A stretch of 29,232 bases of DNA from a virus. Location of the stretch: positions 1 through 29,232 of the IMG/VR virus record IMGVR_UViG_3300042540_000238, one strand, 5' to 3'. Under the pieces are notes generated by a model. That model was not told where the DNA came from and made no database searches. It saw nothing but the letters and a program-made list of their open reading frames with translations. Each line of letters starts with the position of its first letter. The first letter of the stretch is position 1. Shown one piece after another: positions 1-5,425 of the stretch. The position numbers were made by a program, and so were the translations under genes.

Positions 1-166
1 CGCCGTGACCTCTGTAGCCGAAGTAAGCCTGGGTGGGTTAGTCGCCATCGGCTCGGCGCAAGTCATGCCTCTCGGTCCTATTCGTGACTGTTTAGGATTT
101 GCAGGAGAGAGGGCGCTGTCGAGGAGCAGCAGGCGAGGGGTTGGGCACCTCATCCTCACTTATTAT
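1..166. other. GC-rich, foldable segment without a recognised gene
   Basis: No tRNA, known RNA family or convincing CDS was recognised here. The only long open frame runs across the following tRNA-Glu and has no ribosome site, so it is not called. The stretch is visibly richer in G and C than most of the window and can fold. 67-73 pairs with 107-114 (one bulge), enclosing a TCCTA/TAGGA stem at 76-80 and 93-97. GCTG at 115-118 pairs with CAGC at 127-130. It could be the 3' part of a structured RNA or a tRNA-array leader that starts outside the window. Both readings are inference. Confidence 0.35.
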
Positions 167-241
167 GCTTCATTCGTCTATTGGCTAGGACACTCGCCTC
201 TCAAGCGGGAAAGAGGAGATCGATACTCCTATGAAGCACCA
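167..241 (+). tRNA. tRNA-Glu (anticodon CTC)
   Basis: Full cloverleaf. The acceptor GCTTCAT/ATGAAGC pairs perfectly, with A73 and an encoded CCA. The anticodon stem is CTCGC/GCGGG around loop CTCTCAA, giving anticodon CTC, which reads GAG. The T stem is AGGAG/CTCCT with the atypical loop ATCGATA, which the His and Ile tRNAs of this array share. It is the first recognisable tRNA of the array and lies 5 bases before tRNA-Phe, so the two are probably cut from one transcript. Confidence 0.93.
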
Positions 242-246
242 TTTAT

Positions 247-322
247 GTGTCCCTGGTGTAGGTGATCCGCACGTCGGCTTGAAGTACCGAAGGACTTAGT
301 TTGATTCTAAGGGGACGCACCA
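247..322 (+). tRNA. tRNA-Phe (anticodon GAA)
   Basis: The acceptor GTGTCCC/GGGACGC has one G-U pair and is followed by A73 and CCA. The D stem is GTGT/GCAC. The anticodon stem TCGGC/ACCGA has one C-A mismatch next to the loop TTGAAGT, giving GAA. The T arm is CTTAG/CTAAG around TTTGATT. One base separates it from tRNA-Leu. The identity is clear, but the mismatch and the four-base variable loop make it slightly irregular. Confidence 0.88.
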
Positions 323-323
323 T

Positions 324-401
324 GGGCGCATGGACAAATAGGTAAAGTCAGTCGGCTCAAACCCGTAAGTTTTCTCGGTTCGAATCCGAGTGCGCCTACC
401 A
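324..401 (+). tRNA. tRNA-Leu (anticodon CAA), irregular anticodon stem
   Basis: The acceptor GGGCGCA/TGCGCCT carries A73 and CCA. The D arm is GAC/GTC, with a long AAATAGGTAAA loop. The T arm is CTCGG/CCGAG around a standard TTCGAAT loop. The most natural anticodon loop is CTCAAAC, giving CAA (codon TTG). However, only three anticodon-stem pairs (CGG/CCG) are good; the outer two are mismatched. The long class II variable arm expected of a leucine tRNA is almost absent. The gene is clear as a tRNA, but the isotype is less certain. Confidence 0.75.
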
Positions 402-405
402 ATTT

Positions 406-479
406 GCTGGGGTAGTGTAATGGAAGCACCCGAGTTTGTGGAACTCGGAGCCTAGGATCGATACCTAGTCCCAGTACCA
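406..479 (+). tRNA. tRNA-His (anticodon GTG), alphaproteobacterial type
   Basis: The acceptor is GCTGGGG/TCCCAGT with G1-U72 and G7-U66 wobbles, discriminator A73 and an encoded CCA. The anticodon stem CGAGT/ACTCG encloses TTGTGGA, giving GTG. The T arm is CTAGG/CCTAG. Most bacterial tRNA-His carry an extra G at -1 opposite C73. This gene cannot be read that way without breaking the CCA end. A73 with U72 and no G-1 is the form known from a group of alphaproteobacteria, which fits a host in that class. Confidence 0.93.
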
Positions 480-482
480 TTC

Positions 483-557
483 GCCGCAATAGCACAGAGG
501 TAGTGCATTCCCATGGTAAGGGAAAGGTCGTAGGTTCAATTCCTACTTGCGGCACCA
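483..557 (+). tRNA. tRNA-Thr (anticodon GGT)
   Basis: A regular cloverleaf. The acceptor GCCGCAA/TTGCGGC is perfect, with A73 and CCA. The D stem is GCAC/GTGC. The anticodon stem TTCCC/GGGAA surrounds ATGGTAA, giving GGT (codon ACC). The T arm is GTAGG/CCTAC around TTCAATT. G1-C72 and C2-G71 agree with threonine identity. Confidence 0.92.
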
Positions 558-562
558 GTTAC

Positions 563-636
563 GCCGGTTTAGTATAATGGCATTACAGTGGTTTCGTAGT
601 CCTCTGATAGCGGTTCGATTCCGTTAACCGGCACCA
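563..636 (+). tRNA. tRNA-Thr (anticodon CGT), weak anticodon stem
   Basis: The acceptor GCCGGTT/AACCGGC is perfect, with A73 and CCA. The T arm is AGCGG/CCGTT around TTCGATT. Numbering from the D arm puts the anticodon loop at TTCGTAG, giving CGT with A37. The stem GTGGT/TCCTC then has two U-U mismatches. A one-base shift would read TCG (Arg), but it puts U at position 37, which is unusual. The acceptor pairs match threonine. This gene ends four bases before the promoter of the phosphatase gene. Confidence 0.8.
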
Positions 637-640
637 TTAC

Positions 641-669
641 TTGACATTCCTTTTCGAATGTGATAGGAT
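641..669 (+). promoter_or_regulatory. Promoter of the HAD phosphatase gene, with -35/RBS inverted repeat
   Basis: TTGACA (641-646), a 17-base spacer and TAGGAT (664-669) form a sigma70-type promoter. The C before it matches the alphaproteobacterial CTTGAC preference. Transcription should start near 676. The ten bases ATTCCTTTTC (646-655) are the exact reverse complement of GAAAAGGAAT (687-696), which holds the Shine-Dalgarno and the first two bases of the ATG. The promoter's own RNA lacks the first arm. tRNA-array read-through RNA would contain both arms. Confidence 0.8.
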
Positions 670-694
670 TAGACATAATGTGAAAGGAAAAGGA

Positions 695-1159
695 ATGAAT
701 AAGGTTTGGATTTTTGATATTGACGGCACTCTTGCTGATAACGAACATCGTATGCACCATCTTGATAATGGTAAAAAGGAATGGGATGCGTTCTTTTCAA
801 AGCAGCATTTGGATGAGCCTTATCAGCCTGTAATCGATGTGTTACACGCTTTGGCTAATGATCGTCCGGGTGATAAGGTGATTATCGTTACTGCCCGTGA
901 TGAGCGTTTTCGTGAGGATACTTTAGAATGGGTCAATAAGCATATCCCGTGGATGTCCCACGATGATATGTATATGCGTCCTTTCGGCTTTCGTGGTAAT
1001 GATGACCTTTTGAAGGTTGCGATTATCAAGAATTGGCTTGCTGCTAACCCTGGTTATACTGTTGGTGCAATGTTTGATGATCGTCACCGTATCATCGATG
1101 CCTGTCGTGCCGAAGGCTGGTATACTTTCGAGTGTAACCAGTCTCGTAAGGAGTTTTGA
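695..1159 (+). CDS. HAD-family polynucleotide 3'-phosphatase-like protein
   Basis: A 154-residue protein resembling the isolated phosphatase domain of T4 polynucleotide kinase/3'-phosphatase. HAD motif I is DIDGT (D8, D10), motif II threonine is T66 in IIVTAR, K107 is a candidate for motif III and the FDDR acidic pair is D128/D129. The kinase domain of T4 PseT is absent. It may remove 3' phosphates from cleaved nucleic acid, for example damaged tRNA, since tRNA genes lie on both sides. The start at 695 is chosen because it follows GGAAAAGG at proper spacing and the HAD motif begins right after it; the frame is open upstream to 641, inside the promoter. The family is clear, but the substrate is inferred. 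Confidence 0.85.
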   Translation: MNKVWIFDIDGTLADNEHRMHHLDNGKKEWDAFFSKQHLDEPYQPVIDVLHALANDRPGDKVIIVTARDERFREDTLEWVNKHIPWMSHDDMYMRPFGFRGNDDLLKVAIIKNWLAANPGYTVGAMFDDRHRIIDACRAEGWYTFECNQSRKEF

Positions 1160-1160
1160 A

Positions 1161-1352
1161 ATGATTGACTTGACAAAAGAAGGTAAACAGTTTATAGTGT
1201 TTATCAAAGATGGTAGCAATACATACCAGACTTCTTTTAGAAACTGGAAAGATACAGAAAGTTTCATTGCTACTTGTAGAGGAGTTTCAAAGATTGTGTC
1301 GGTGGAGTCCTATGAGATTCCACTGACAGGTTTAAAAGTTGCTGTCCCTTAG
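1161..1352 (+). CDS. Small hypothetical protein overlapping tRNA-Ile
   Basis: Encodes 63 residues, starting one base after the phosphatase stop with AAGGAG upstream. A longer frame starting at 1017 lies inside the phosphatase gene and is less likely. I recognise no family; the product is mixed alpha/beta in character, with no signal peptide. Its last ten bases, including the TAG stop, are the 5' end of tRNA-Ile, so translation to the end and maturation of that tRNA compete for the same RNA. A promoter-like sequence lies inside its first codons. Confidence 0.65.
   Translation: MIDLTKEGKQFIVFIKDGSNTYQTSFRNWKDTESFIATCRGVSKIVSVESYEIPLTGLKVAVP
1170..1198 (+). promoter_or_regulatory. Possible internal promoter for the second tRNA group
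   Basis: TTGACA (1170-1175), a 17-base spacer and TATAGT (1193-1198) match the other promoters of the window closely, again as CTTGACA. The site lies inside the 5' end of a small ORF, about 145 bases before tRNA-Ile. It would supply Ile, Tyr and Gln tRNAs without translating the ORF. Its position within coding sequence leaves room for coincidence. Confidence 0.5.
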
Positions 1353-1416
1353 CTCAAAGGTAGAGCAATCGCTTGATAAGCGATAGACGATGGATCGATA
1401 CCATCAGGGACAACCA
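1343..1416 (+). tRNA. tRNA-Ile (anticodon GAT)
   Basis: The acceptor TGTCCCT/AGGGACA is perfect, with A73 and CCA. The D stem is GCTC/GAGC. The anticodon stem ATCGC/GCGAT encloses TTGATAA, giving GAT. The T arm is GATGG/CCATC with the ATCGATA loop seen in the Glu and His tRNAs. Its first ten bases overlap the end of the upstream small ORF. Confidence 0.94.
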
Positions 1417-1420
1417 ATAT

Positions 1421-1504
1421 GCCGAGACCGCCTGAGTGGACGGGCACCCGACTGTAAATCGGACGCTTATAGCACGGTAGGTTCGAACCCTACTCTCGGC
1501 ACCA
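1421..1504 (+). tRNA. tRNA-Tyr (anticodon GTA)
   Basis: A class II tRNA. The acceptor GCCGAGA/TCTCGGC carries A73 and CCA. The anticodon stem CCGA/TCGG encloses CTGTAAA, giving GTA. A long variable arm is present, and the T arm is GTAGG/CCTAC around TTCGAAC. Its GUN anticodon makes it a queuosine acceptor in bacteria, as is the phage tRNA-His. Confidence 0.95.
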
Positions 1505-1511
1505 TCTTTGT

Positions 1512-1586
1512 TCGGGGATAGTTTAATTGGTAGAACGGCAGATTTTGGTTCTGTCTATCAGGGTTCGAGTCCTTGTCCCCGATCCA
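1512..1586 (+). tRNA. tRNA-Gln (anticodon TTG), U73
   Basis: The acceptor TCGGGGA/TCCCCGA is followed by T73 and CCA. The anticodon stem GCAGA/TCTGT encloses TTTTGGT, giving TTG. The T loop is TTCGAGT. Bacterial tRNA-Gln usually has G73, so the U here is unusual; the fold is otherwise standard. Confidence 0.9.
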
Positions 1587-1624
1587 ATCTATATAATGGA
1601 GTGAATCCATAGTAAGAGATATTT

Positions 1625-3088
1625 ATGCACCATGCTTTGATCTTTAGTATTTGTGAAAACTTCAACAAAAGATTACCAGGCGGACATAGAATTGCCACCC
1701 ATCTGAGACAAGAAGGATGGGATGTTGAGGTCATTGACTGGGCCAACTTCTTTGAATTGGATGAACTAAAAGAAATATGTAGATCACGAATATCCAACAA
1801 AACTGTATTTGTTGGATTTAGTGCTTTTATGAGTTATTGGGATCCAAACTTAGAATTATTCTGTCAATGGGTTACAGAAAATTATCCTGATGTAACGATC
1901 ATTCTAGGTGGTCAAAGTTCACCAAGAATGAAAACGAATTATATTCATTATTATGTTCATGGATATGGTGAAAAGGCTATAACCGAATTGACAAAAAGCC
2001 TAATAGGCAATACACCAATTGAAGGTATTAAGTTTGATCCTATTTATGAAGATAAAAAAGTTATCAATGCAATTAAAGACTATCCTGCTTTTCCTCAAAA
2101 AGAAGTAAAAATCGTTTATCAAAACCGAGACTTTATCGACCAACGAGAATGGTTGACCATGGAATTTTCCCGTGGTTGCATCTTCAAATGTTTGTATTGT
2201 AACTACCCCATTTTGGGAGTAAAAGGTGATTATACTCGGAGTGCCGAAGATTTTTATGAGGAAATGTCAACCAACTATGATAATTGGGGTGTTTCAAATT
2301 ATTTTGTAGCAGATGAAACATTCAATGATTATACTGAAAAGGTTGTAAAGTATGCTGATGCGGCGGATAGATTATCTTTTAGACCCTTCTTTAGCGCATT
2401 TTTGAGAGGTGACTTATTAGCAATTAGACCTCAAGATTGGGAACCTATGGTTCGCCTAGGGATGGTTGCTCATTTCTATGGATTAGAAAGTCTGAATCCT
2501 GCGAGTGCTAAGACTATTGGAAAAAGTAGTAATATGGAAAAAATATTGAGTGGTATTCTGGATGCCAAACAATATTTCAAAACTCATGGTGATGGATATT
2601 ATCGTGGTCATATATCACTTATTGCCGGTCTCCCACACGAAACAGTAGAAACGTTGAATAGAACTTTCAATTGGCTTGAGGAAAATTGGAAAGGTGAATT
2701 TTATAGTATCAATCCTTTGGAAATTCCACTAGATCCGACAATGGACAGGTTATCTACCCTTAGTTTAGATTATAGCAAATGGGGATATCGACATATAACA
2801 AATTCAAAGGTAGAAAGAATTGGTATCGAACAAGTTGCTAAAAAAATGATGTGGGAAAATGATAACATGGACATTTTTACGGCACAAGATATATGCAATG
2901 ATATGAACTTTCACCTATACAATAGTGGCGAATATGGAGCGACTGGATTTAATTTACATTTTCTTTATCAAAGAAATCTATCAATCTTAGATTGTTTGAA
3001 ATCAAAAGTTGGGTTTCAAACACATATGGATGACTCAATTTTCTATGACCGATTACAAGATTATAAACACAAAAAACTAAGTCTATAA
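1625..3088 (+). CDS. B12-binding-type radical SAM protein
   Basis: A 487-residue protein. The N-terminal 130 residues look like the Rossmann-like B12-binding domain common to B12 radical SAM enzymes: a GGHR...LRQEGWDVEVIDW start, ILGGQSS near residue 93 and HGYGEKAITEL near 112. The radical SAM core follows, with C185, C189 and C192 in GCIFKCLYC binding the [4Fe-4S] cluster. Such enzymes cleave SAM to a 5'-deoxyadenosyl radical and often methylate or rearrange unactivated carbon. The substrate is unknown. The gene is AT-rich, uses many ATA, AGA and AAT codons unlike the structural genes, and sits between two tRNA-Gln genes, ending three bases before the second. The neighbouring unknown gene at 3183 has similar composition and may be a partner. 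No clear Shine-Dalgarno is visible. Confidence 0.88.
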   Translation: MHHALIFSICENFNKRLPGGHRIATHLRQEGWDVEVIDWANFFELDELKEICRSRISNKTVFVGFSAFMSYWDPNLELFCQWVTENYPDVTIILGGQSSPRMKTNYIHYYVHGYGEKAITELTKSLIGNTPIEGIKFDPIYEDKKVINAIKDYPAFPQKEVKIVYQNRDFIDQREWLTMEFSRGCIFKCLYCNYPILGVKGDYTRSAEDFYEEMSTNYDNWGVSNYFVADETFNDYTEKVVKYADAADRLSFRPFFSAFLRGDLLAIRPQDWEPMVRLGMVAHFYGLESLNPASAKTIGKSSNMEKILSGILDAKQYFKTHGDGYYRGHISLIAGLPHETVETLNRTFNWLEENWKGEFYSINPLEIPLDPTMDRLSTLSLDYSKWGYRHITNSKVERIGIEQVAKKMMWENDNMDIFTAQDICNDMNFHLYNSGEYGATGFNLHFLYQRNLSILDCLKSKVGFQTHMDDSIFYDRLQDYKHKKLSL

Positions 3089-3091
3089 TAT

Positions 3092-3166
3092 TCAGGATTA
3101 GTTTAACTGGTAAAACCCCGGACTCTGACTCCGGTATTCGTGGTTCGAATCCATGATCCTGAACCA
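3092..3166 (+). tRNA. tRNA-Gln (anticodon CTG)
   Basis: The acceptor TCAGGAT/ATCCTGA carries A73 and CCA. The anticodon stem CCGGA/TCCGG encloses CTCTGAC, giving CTG. The T arm is CGTGG/CCATG around TTCGAAT. It stands apart from the main array, wedged between two AT-rich genes. With the TTG gene it covers both glutamine codons. A73 departs from the usual G73. Confidence 0.92.
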
Positions 3167-3182
3167 ATTGAAGGAAATTTAT

Positions 3183-3893
3183 ATGAATATCTACTGGTCT
3201 GTATATAATATAGATGATTATTTTTCAGAAATAAATTATTTTGAACCAGAAAATTTATATAAAAGAGAGGTAAAAACTAATTATGCTTTCGAAAAACATA
3301 ATGATTTTAGACTTTGTCCGGCAGTCAGACAAGAATTGCTTAATACTTTTGCTCTAAAGTTCCCATATGATTATAGTCTAAAAATAAATAGACAAGCAGG
3401 CACATACAATAGTGATATGTATGATCAAGATTTTATAAATCATTATGTTCATGCTAAATCAGTTGAGCAGGGTTTATTATCTTTCTCTGTAAACTATATC
3501 TTCTTTTGTGAGGAAGAAATAGAAGCAAGTGGAACAGGTGCTCATTTTTCTGAGAATGATTTTGTAAAAAATACTAGATTCATTCCAGGAAGATTCAACA
3601 TAGGAAAATGGTTCAGGCCTACAGATTGTCAGTTTCTTCTAAATGATGATACTAATTTTATTAGTATGAAAAGAGGTGATGATTGGTCTTATATAAAATT
3701 TGACACCAATGAAAATATAACCTTGAAAAGGTTTTTCTTTACCGATAAACTCAAAAAAATTGTAAGACAAAACGTAAAGTCTAAAATGTATAAGACTAAA
3801 ATCGTTAGTTTGAATTATTGGTATAATATTTTCAATGAGTCGAGACAAAAGAAATTTATTTTGAAGGAAATAAAAAACAATCTTATGGAATAA
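3183..3893 (+). CDS. Unrecognised AT-rich protein beside the radical SAM gene
   Basis: Encodes 236 residues with no family I can name. It is rich in aromatic, Asn and Lys residues, has no signal peptide and no obvious metal motif. The middle (roughly 88-150) looks like beta structure, and the C-terminal 60 residues are strongly basic. The start at 3183 follows AAGGAAAT at good spacing; an in-frame ATG at 3153 lies inside tRNA-Gln and is rejected. Its composition matches the radical SAM gene upstream, so the two may have arrived together and work together as enzyme and substrate or partner. That link is inference from position only. Confidence 0.7.
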   Translation: MNIYWSVYNIDDYFSEINYFEPENLYKREVKTNYAFEKHNDFRLCPAVRQELLNTFALKFPYDYSLKINRQAGTYNSDMYDQDFINHYVHAKSVEQGLLSFSVNYIFFCEEEIEASGTGAHFSENDFVKNTRFIPGRFNIGKWFRPTDCQFLLNDDTNFISMKRGDDWSYIKFDTNENITLKRFFFTDKLKKIVRQNVKSKMYKTKIVSLNYWYNIFNESRQKKFILKEIKNNLME

Positions 3894-3903
3894 GGAGTAT
3901 ATT

Positions 3904-4386
3904 ATGAAAAATATCTTGACAACCCTGGCGTTATTTGCTACACTAACAACCTCGGCCGCTGCCGATCCGTTATCTGATTTTTTCGGTGGTATCTTTGGCG
4001 GTCAGTCTCAACCACAACAGACAGTCAAAGGAAAAGGTAGACATGGTAAGAGCGTTTCTCCACGTTATGATAACAATAGTGATGGCGATTATGCTGGGGG
4101 CGGTTCTGGTGGCAGCCGCATGGTTGCTTCGTTTTACGGGCACGGCGAACGTCTCTCCCGACATACGGCGTCAGGCGCAGTTTTCAACCCTAACGCCCAC
4201 ACAGCAGCCCATCGTTCACTTCCATTTGGAACTCACCTAAGAGTATGTCACCATGGATGCACTACTGTTGTCGTCAATGACCGAGGTCCTTTCGTTCGTG
4301 GCCGTTCTCTCGATTTGTCTTATGGTGCTGCTCGTGCTATCGGGATGGGATCAACCTCATCGATAACGGTTCAGAGACTAAATTAG
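3904..4386 (+). CDS. RlpA-like exported double-psi beta-barrel protein
   Basis: A 160-residue protein with a clear signal peptide (MKN..., hydrophobic core, AAA/D cleavage near residue 20). A low-complexity Gly/Ser/Gln-rich linker spans about 25-72, and an RlpA-type barrel spans 74-160. Family hallmarks are ASFYG, TASG, TAAHRSLPFGT and NDRGPFVRGRSLDLS. RlpA proteins cleave or bind denuded peptidoglycan glycan strands in the periplasm. The SPOR domain of cellular RlpA is missing. The AAGGAG site overlaps the end of the gene before. It is the first of several exported products encoded in this block and may modify the wall during infection or aid lysis. Confidence 0.9.
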   Translation: MKNILTTLALFATLTTSAAADPLSDFFGGIFGGQSQPQQTVKGKGRHGKSVSPRYDNNSDGDYAGGGSGGSRMVASFYGHGERLSRHTASGAVFNPNAHTAAHRSLPFGTHLRVCHHGCTTVVVNDRGPFVRGRSLDLSYGAARAIGMGSTSSITVQRLN

Positions 4387-4389
4387 TTC

Positions 4390-4418
4390 TTGACAAATCG
4401 ACAAGGTGCCTATATATT
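4390..4418 (+). promoter_or_regulatory. Promoter of the 75-residue exported protein gene
   Basis: TTGACA (4390-4395), 17 bases and TATATT (4413-4418); the box could also be read as TATATA at 4411 with a 15-base spacer. It begins just after the RlpA-like stop. The predicted start near 4424-4425 falls at the base of a stem-loop, so the mRNA would begin with a 5'-terminal hairpin. Confidence 0.72.
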
Positions 4419-4422
4419 ATTG

Positions 4423-4465
4423 TATTGTGCGCTGCACAATAAAACTGCTTCGCCTAATGGGAAGC
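4423..4465 (+). promoter_or_regulatory. 5' leader with two stem-loops
   Basis: TATTGTGC (4423-4430) pairs with GCACAATA (4434-4441) around a three-base loop. GCTTC (4447-4451) pairs with GAAGC (4461-4465). Neither is followed by a U tract, so they are not terminators. The first starts at the predicted RNA 5' end and could protect the message from decay. AAAGGAAAAG before ATG 4485 stays unpaired. Confidence 0.6.
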
Positions 4466-4484
4466 ATAACATAAAGGAAAAGAA

Positions 4485-4712
4485 ATGAATAAAGTTATTT
4501 CTCTACTAACTATCCTCACACTAGCAACACCAGCATTTGCAACTGAATATAAGACCGATACATTTGAGAAGTATGGTTATGCTGCTGGTGCTTCTACTAT
4601 CCCTAGCACTGAATTGAAGGGTGGTCTCCGTGGTTCTCACGTTGCTGCTAATCATCATAAGGAAAACTCCTATTATCCTGGATTCATTGCTACCCAGCCT
4701 AAGGAAAAGTAA
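4485..4712 (+). CDS. Short exported protein, unknown function
   Basis: Encodes 75 residues. Residues 1-19 are a textbook signal peptide ending AFA, with cleavage predicted before TEYKTD. The mature part is about 56 residues, rich in Tyr, Gly, Ser and His, with no cysteine and no recognised domain. It has its own promoter, a structured leader and a strong AAAGGAAAAG ribosome site, so it is probably made in quantity. A 21/27 match of its ribosome-site region is found before the M15-like peptidase gene at 7739, suggesting joint control. No function can be given. Confidence 0.75.
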   Translation: MNKVISLLTILTLATPAFATEYKTDTFEKYGYAAGASTIPSTELKGGLRGSHVAANHHKENSYYPGFIATQPKEK

Positions 4713-4719
4713 AATAGAC

Positions 4720-4748
4720 TTGACATTCCGTTTCTTCTGTGCTATCCT
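4720..4748 (+). promoter_or_regulatory. Promoter of the 89-residue gene, with -35/RBS inverted repeat
   Basis: TTGACA (4720-4725), 17 bases and TATCCT (4743-4748). ATTCCGTTTC (4725-4734) is the exact reverse complement of GAAACGGAAT (4768-4777), which spans the ribosome-binding region and start codon. Compared with the cassette at 641, both arms changed together (T to G and A to C), so pairing is kept. The two cassettes also share CATAATGTGA near the expected RNA start. Confidence 0.8.
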
Positions 4749-4775
4749 TATTCATAATGTGAGAGGAGAAACGGA

Positions 4776-5045
4776 ATGGTTAGCAAGACTGTTTATCGAG
4801 AAGTCGCCGTTGATGTTGATGTCGACCTTTGTGATTATGACACGGACGAATTGATTGAGGAAATCGAGTATCGTGATGGTGGTAACAAATGGGAAGTTGT
4901 TGACAAGAATAACACCGAGTTTGTTGCACCTCGTGTCTATGATGAAATCTATGAATTGTATCGTGACTATATAAGTCGTAGCCCGTCTTTCGAAGAAAAC
5001 CTTAAAGGCTTCTTTGAGAATTATGCTGGTTCTATCGTTCTCTAA
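4776..5045 (+). CDS. Acidic hypothetical protein
   Basis: Encodes 89 residues, strongly acidic, with an N-terminal stretch VAVDVDVDLCDYDTDELIEE and no signal peptide. No family recognised. GAGGAGAAAC precedes the ATG, so the start is well supported. The gene has its own promoter cassette, nearly a copy of the one before the HAD phosphatase, hinting that the two are expressed in the same phase. Acidic early proteins of this size are sometimes host-protein inhibitors or DNA mimics, but nothing here proves that. Confidence 0.75.
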   Translation: MVSKTVYREVAVDVDVDLCDYDTDELIEEIEYRDGGNKWEVVDKNNTEFVAPRVYDEIYELYRDYISRSPSFEENLKGFFENYAGSIVL

Positions 5046-5058
5046 AAGGATCACTGAA

Positions 5059-5424
5059 ATGAGGAAGAGTATTATTGCATTAGTCGCCGCAATCGGCATT
5101 GCTTTTGCCGCTGCCACGCCTGCTAAGGCCCAGTTTTGGGGCGGATACGGCGGTTGGGGATATGGTGGTTGGGGTTACGGCAGTGGTGCCGCAATTGCTG
5201 GTATGGCAGTTGGTGGTCTACTTGCTGGTGCTATGATGGCACAGACCTATAGTTATCCGTATGCTTATGGTGCACCTGTTTATGGTGCTTATGGTGCTGG
5301 ATACGGTTATGCACCTGTAGCGGTTCCTGCCTATCGGGCACCTGCCGTCAAAAAGCAAATCATCATTCGCAATAGTCCGGGCGCCCGTGTCTATGAAGAA
5401 GATGATATCTTTGGTGGTTGGTAA
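5059..5424 (+). CDS. Exported Gly/Tyr-rich protein
   Basis: Encodes 121 residues, starting at an ATG with AAAAGGA upstream; a longer frame from 5014 lies inside the gene before. Residues 1-25 are a signal peptide ending AKA before QFW. A glycine/tyrosine/tryptophan repeat block (WGGYGG, GYGGW) follows. A hydrophobic Gly/Ala segment at about 45-62 could span a membrane, then come Tyr/Ala/Pro repeats and a more ordered C-terminus around KKQIIIRNSPGARVY. It resembles small glycine-zipper-type outer envelope proteins of alphaproteobacteria in composition. Function unknown; an envelope location is inferred from the signal peptide. Confidence 0.78.
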   Translation: MRKSIIALVAAIGIAFAAATPAKAQFWGGYGGWGYGGWGYGSGAAIAGMAVGGLLAGAMMAQTYSYPYAYGAPVYGAYGAGYGYAPVAVPAYRAPAVKKQIIIRNSPGARVYEEDDIFGGW

Positions 5425-5425
5425 T

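Noticed and set aside
5-265. 86-codon open frame on the + strand
   Set aside because: It runs through the complete tRNA-Glu and into tRNA-Phe, has no ribosome site and no recognisable protein features.
307-760. Reverse-strand open frames with MPQVGIEPTTFPLP-like products
   Set aside because: They are antisense translations of tRNA genes (the IEPTTF-type pattern arises from T-arms) and are a known annotation artefact.
1987-2015. TTGACA in the radical SAM gene
   Set aside because: It lies in mid-gene with no usable -10 box at the right spacing.
3914-3942. TTGACA-N17-TACACT in the RlpA-like gene
   Set aside because: It lies within the signal peptide codons, the -10 box is poor and no gene start follows at a suitable distance.
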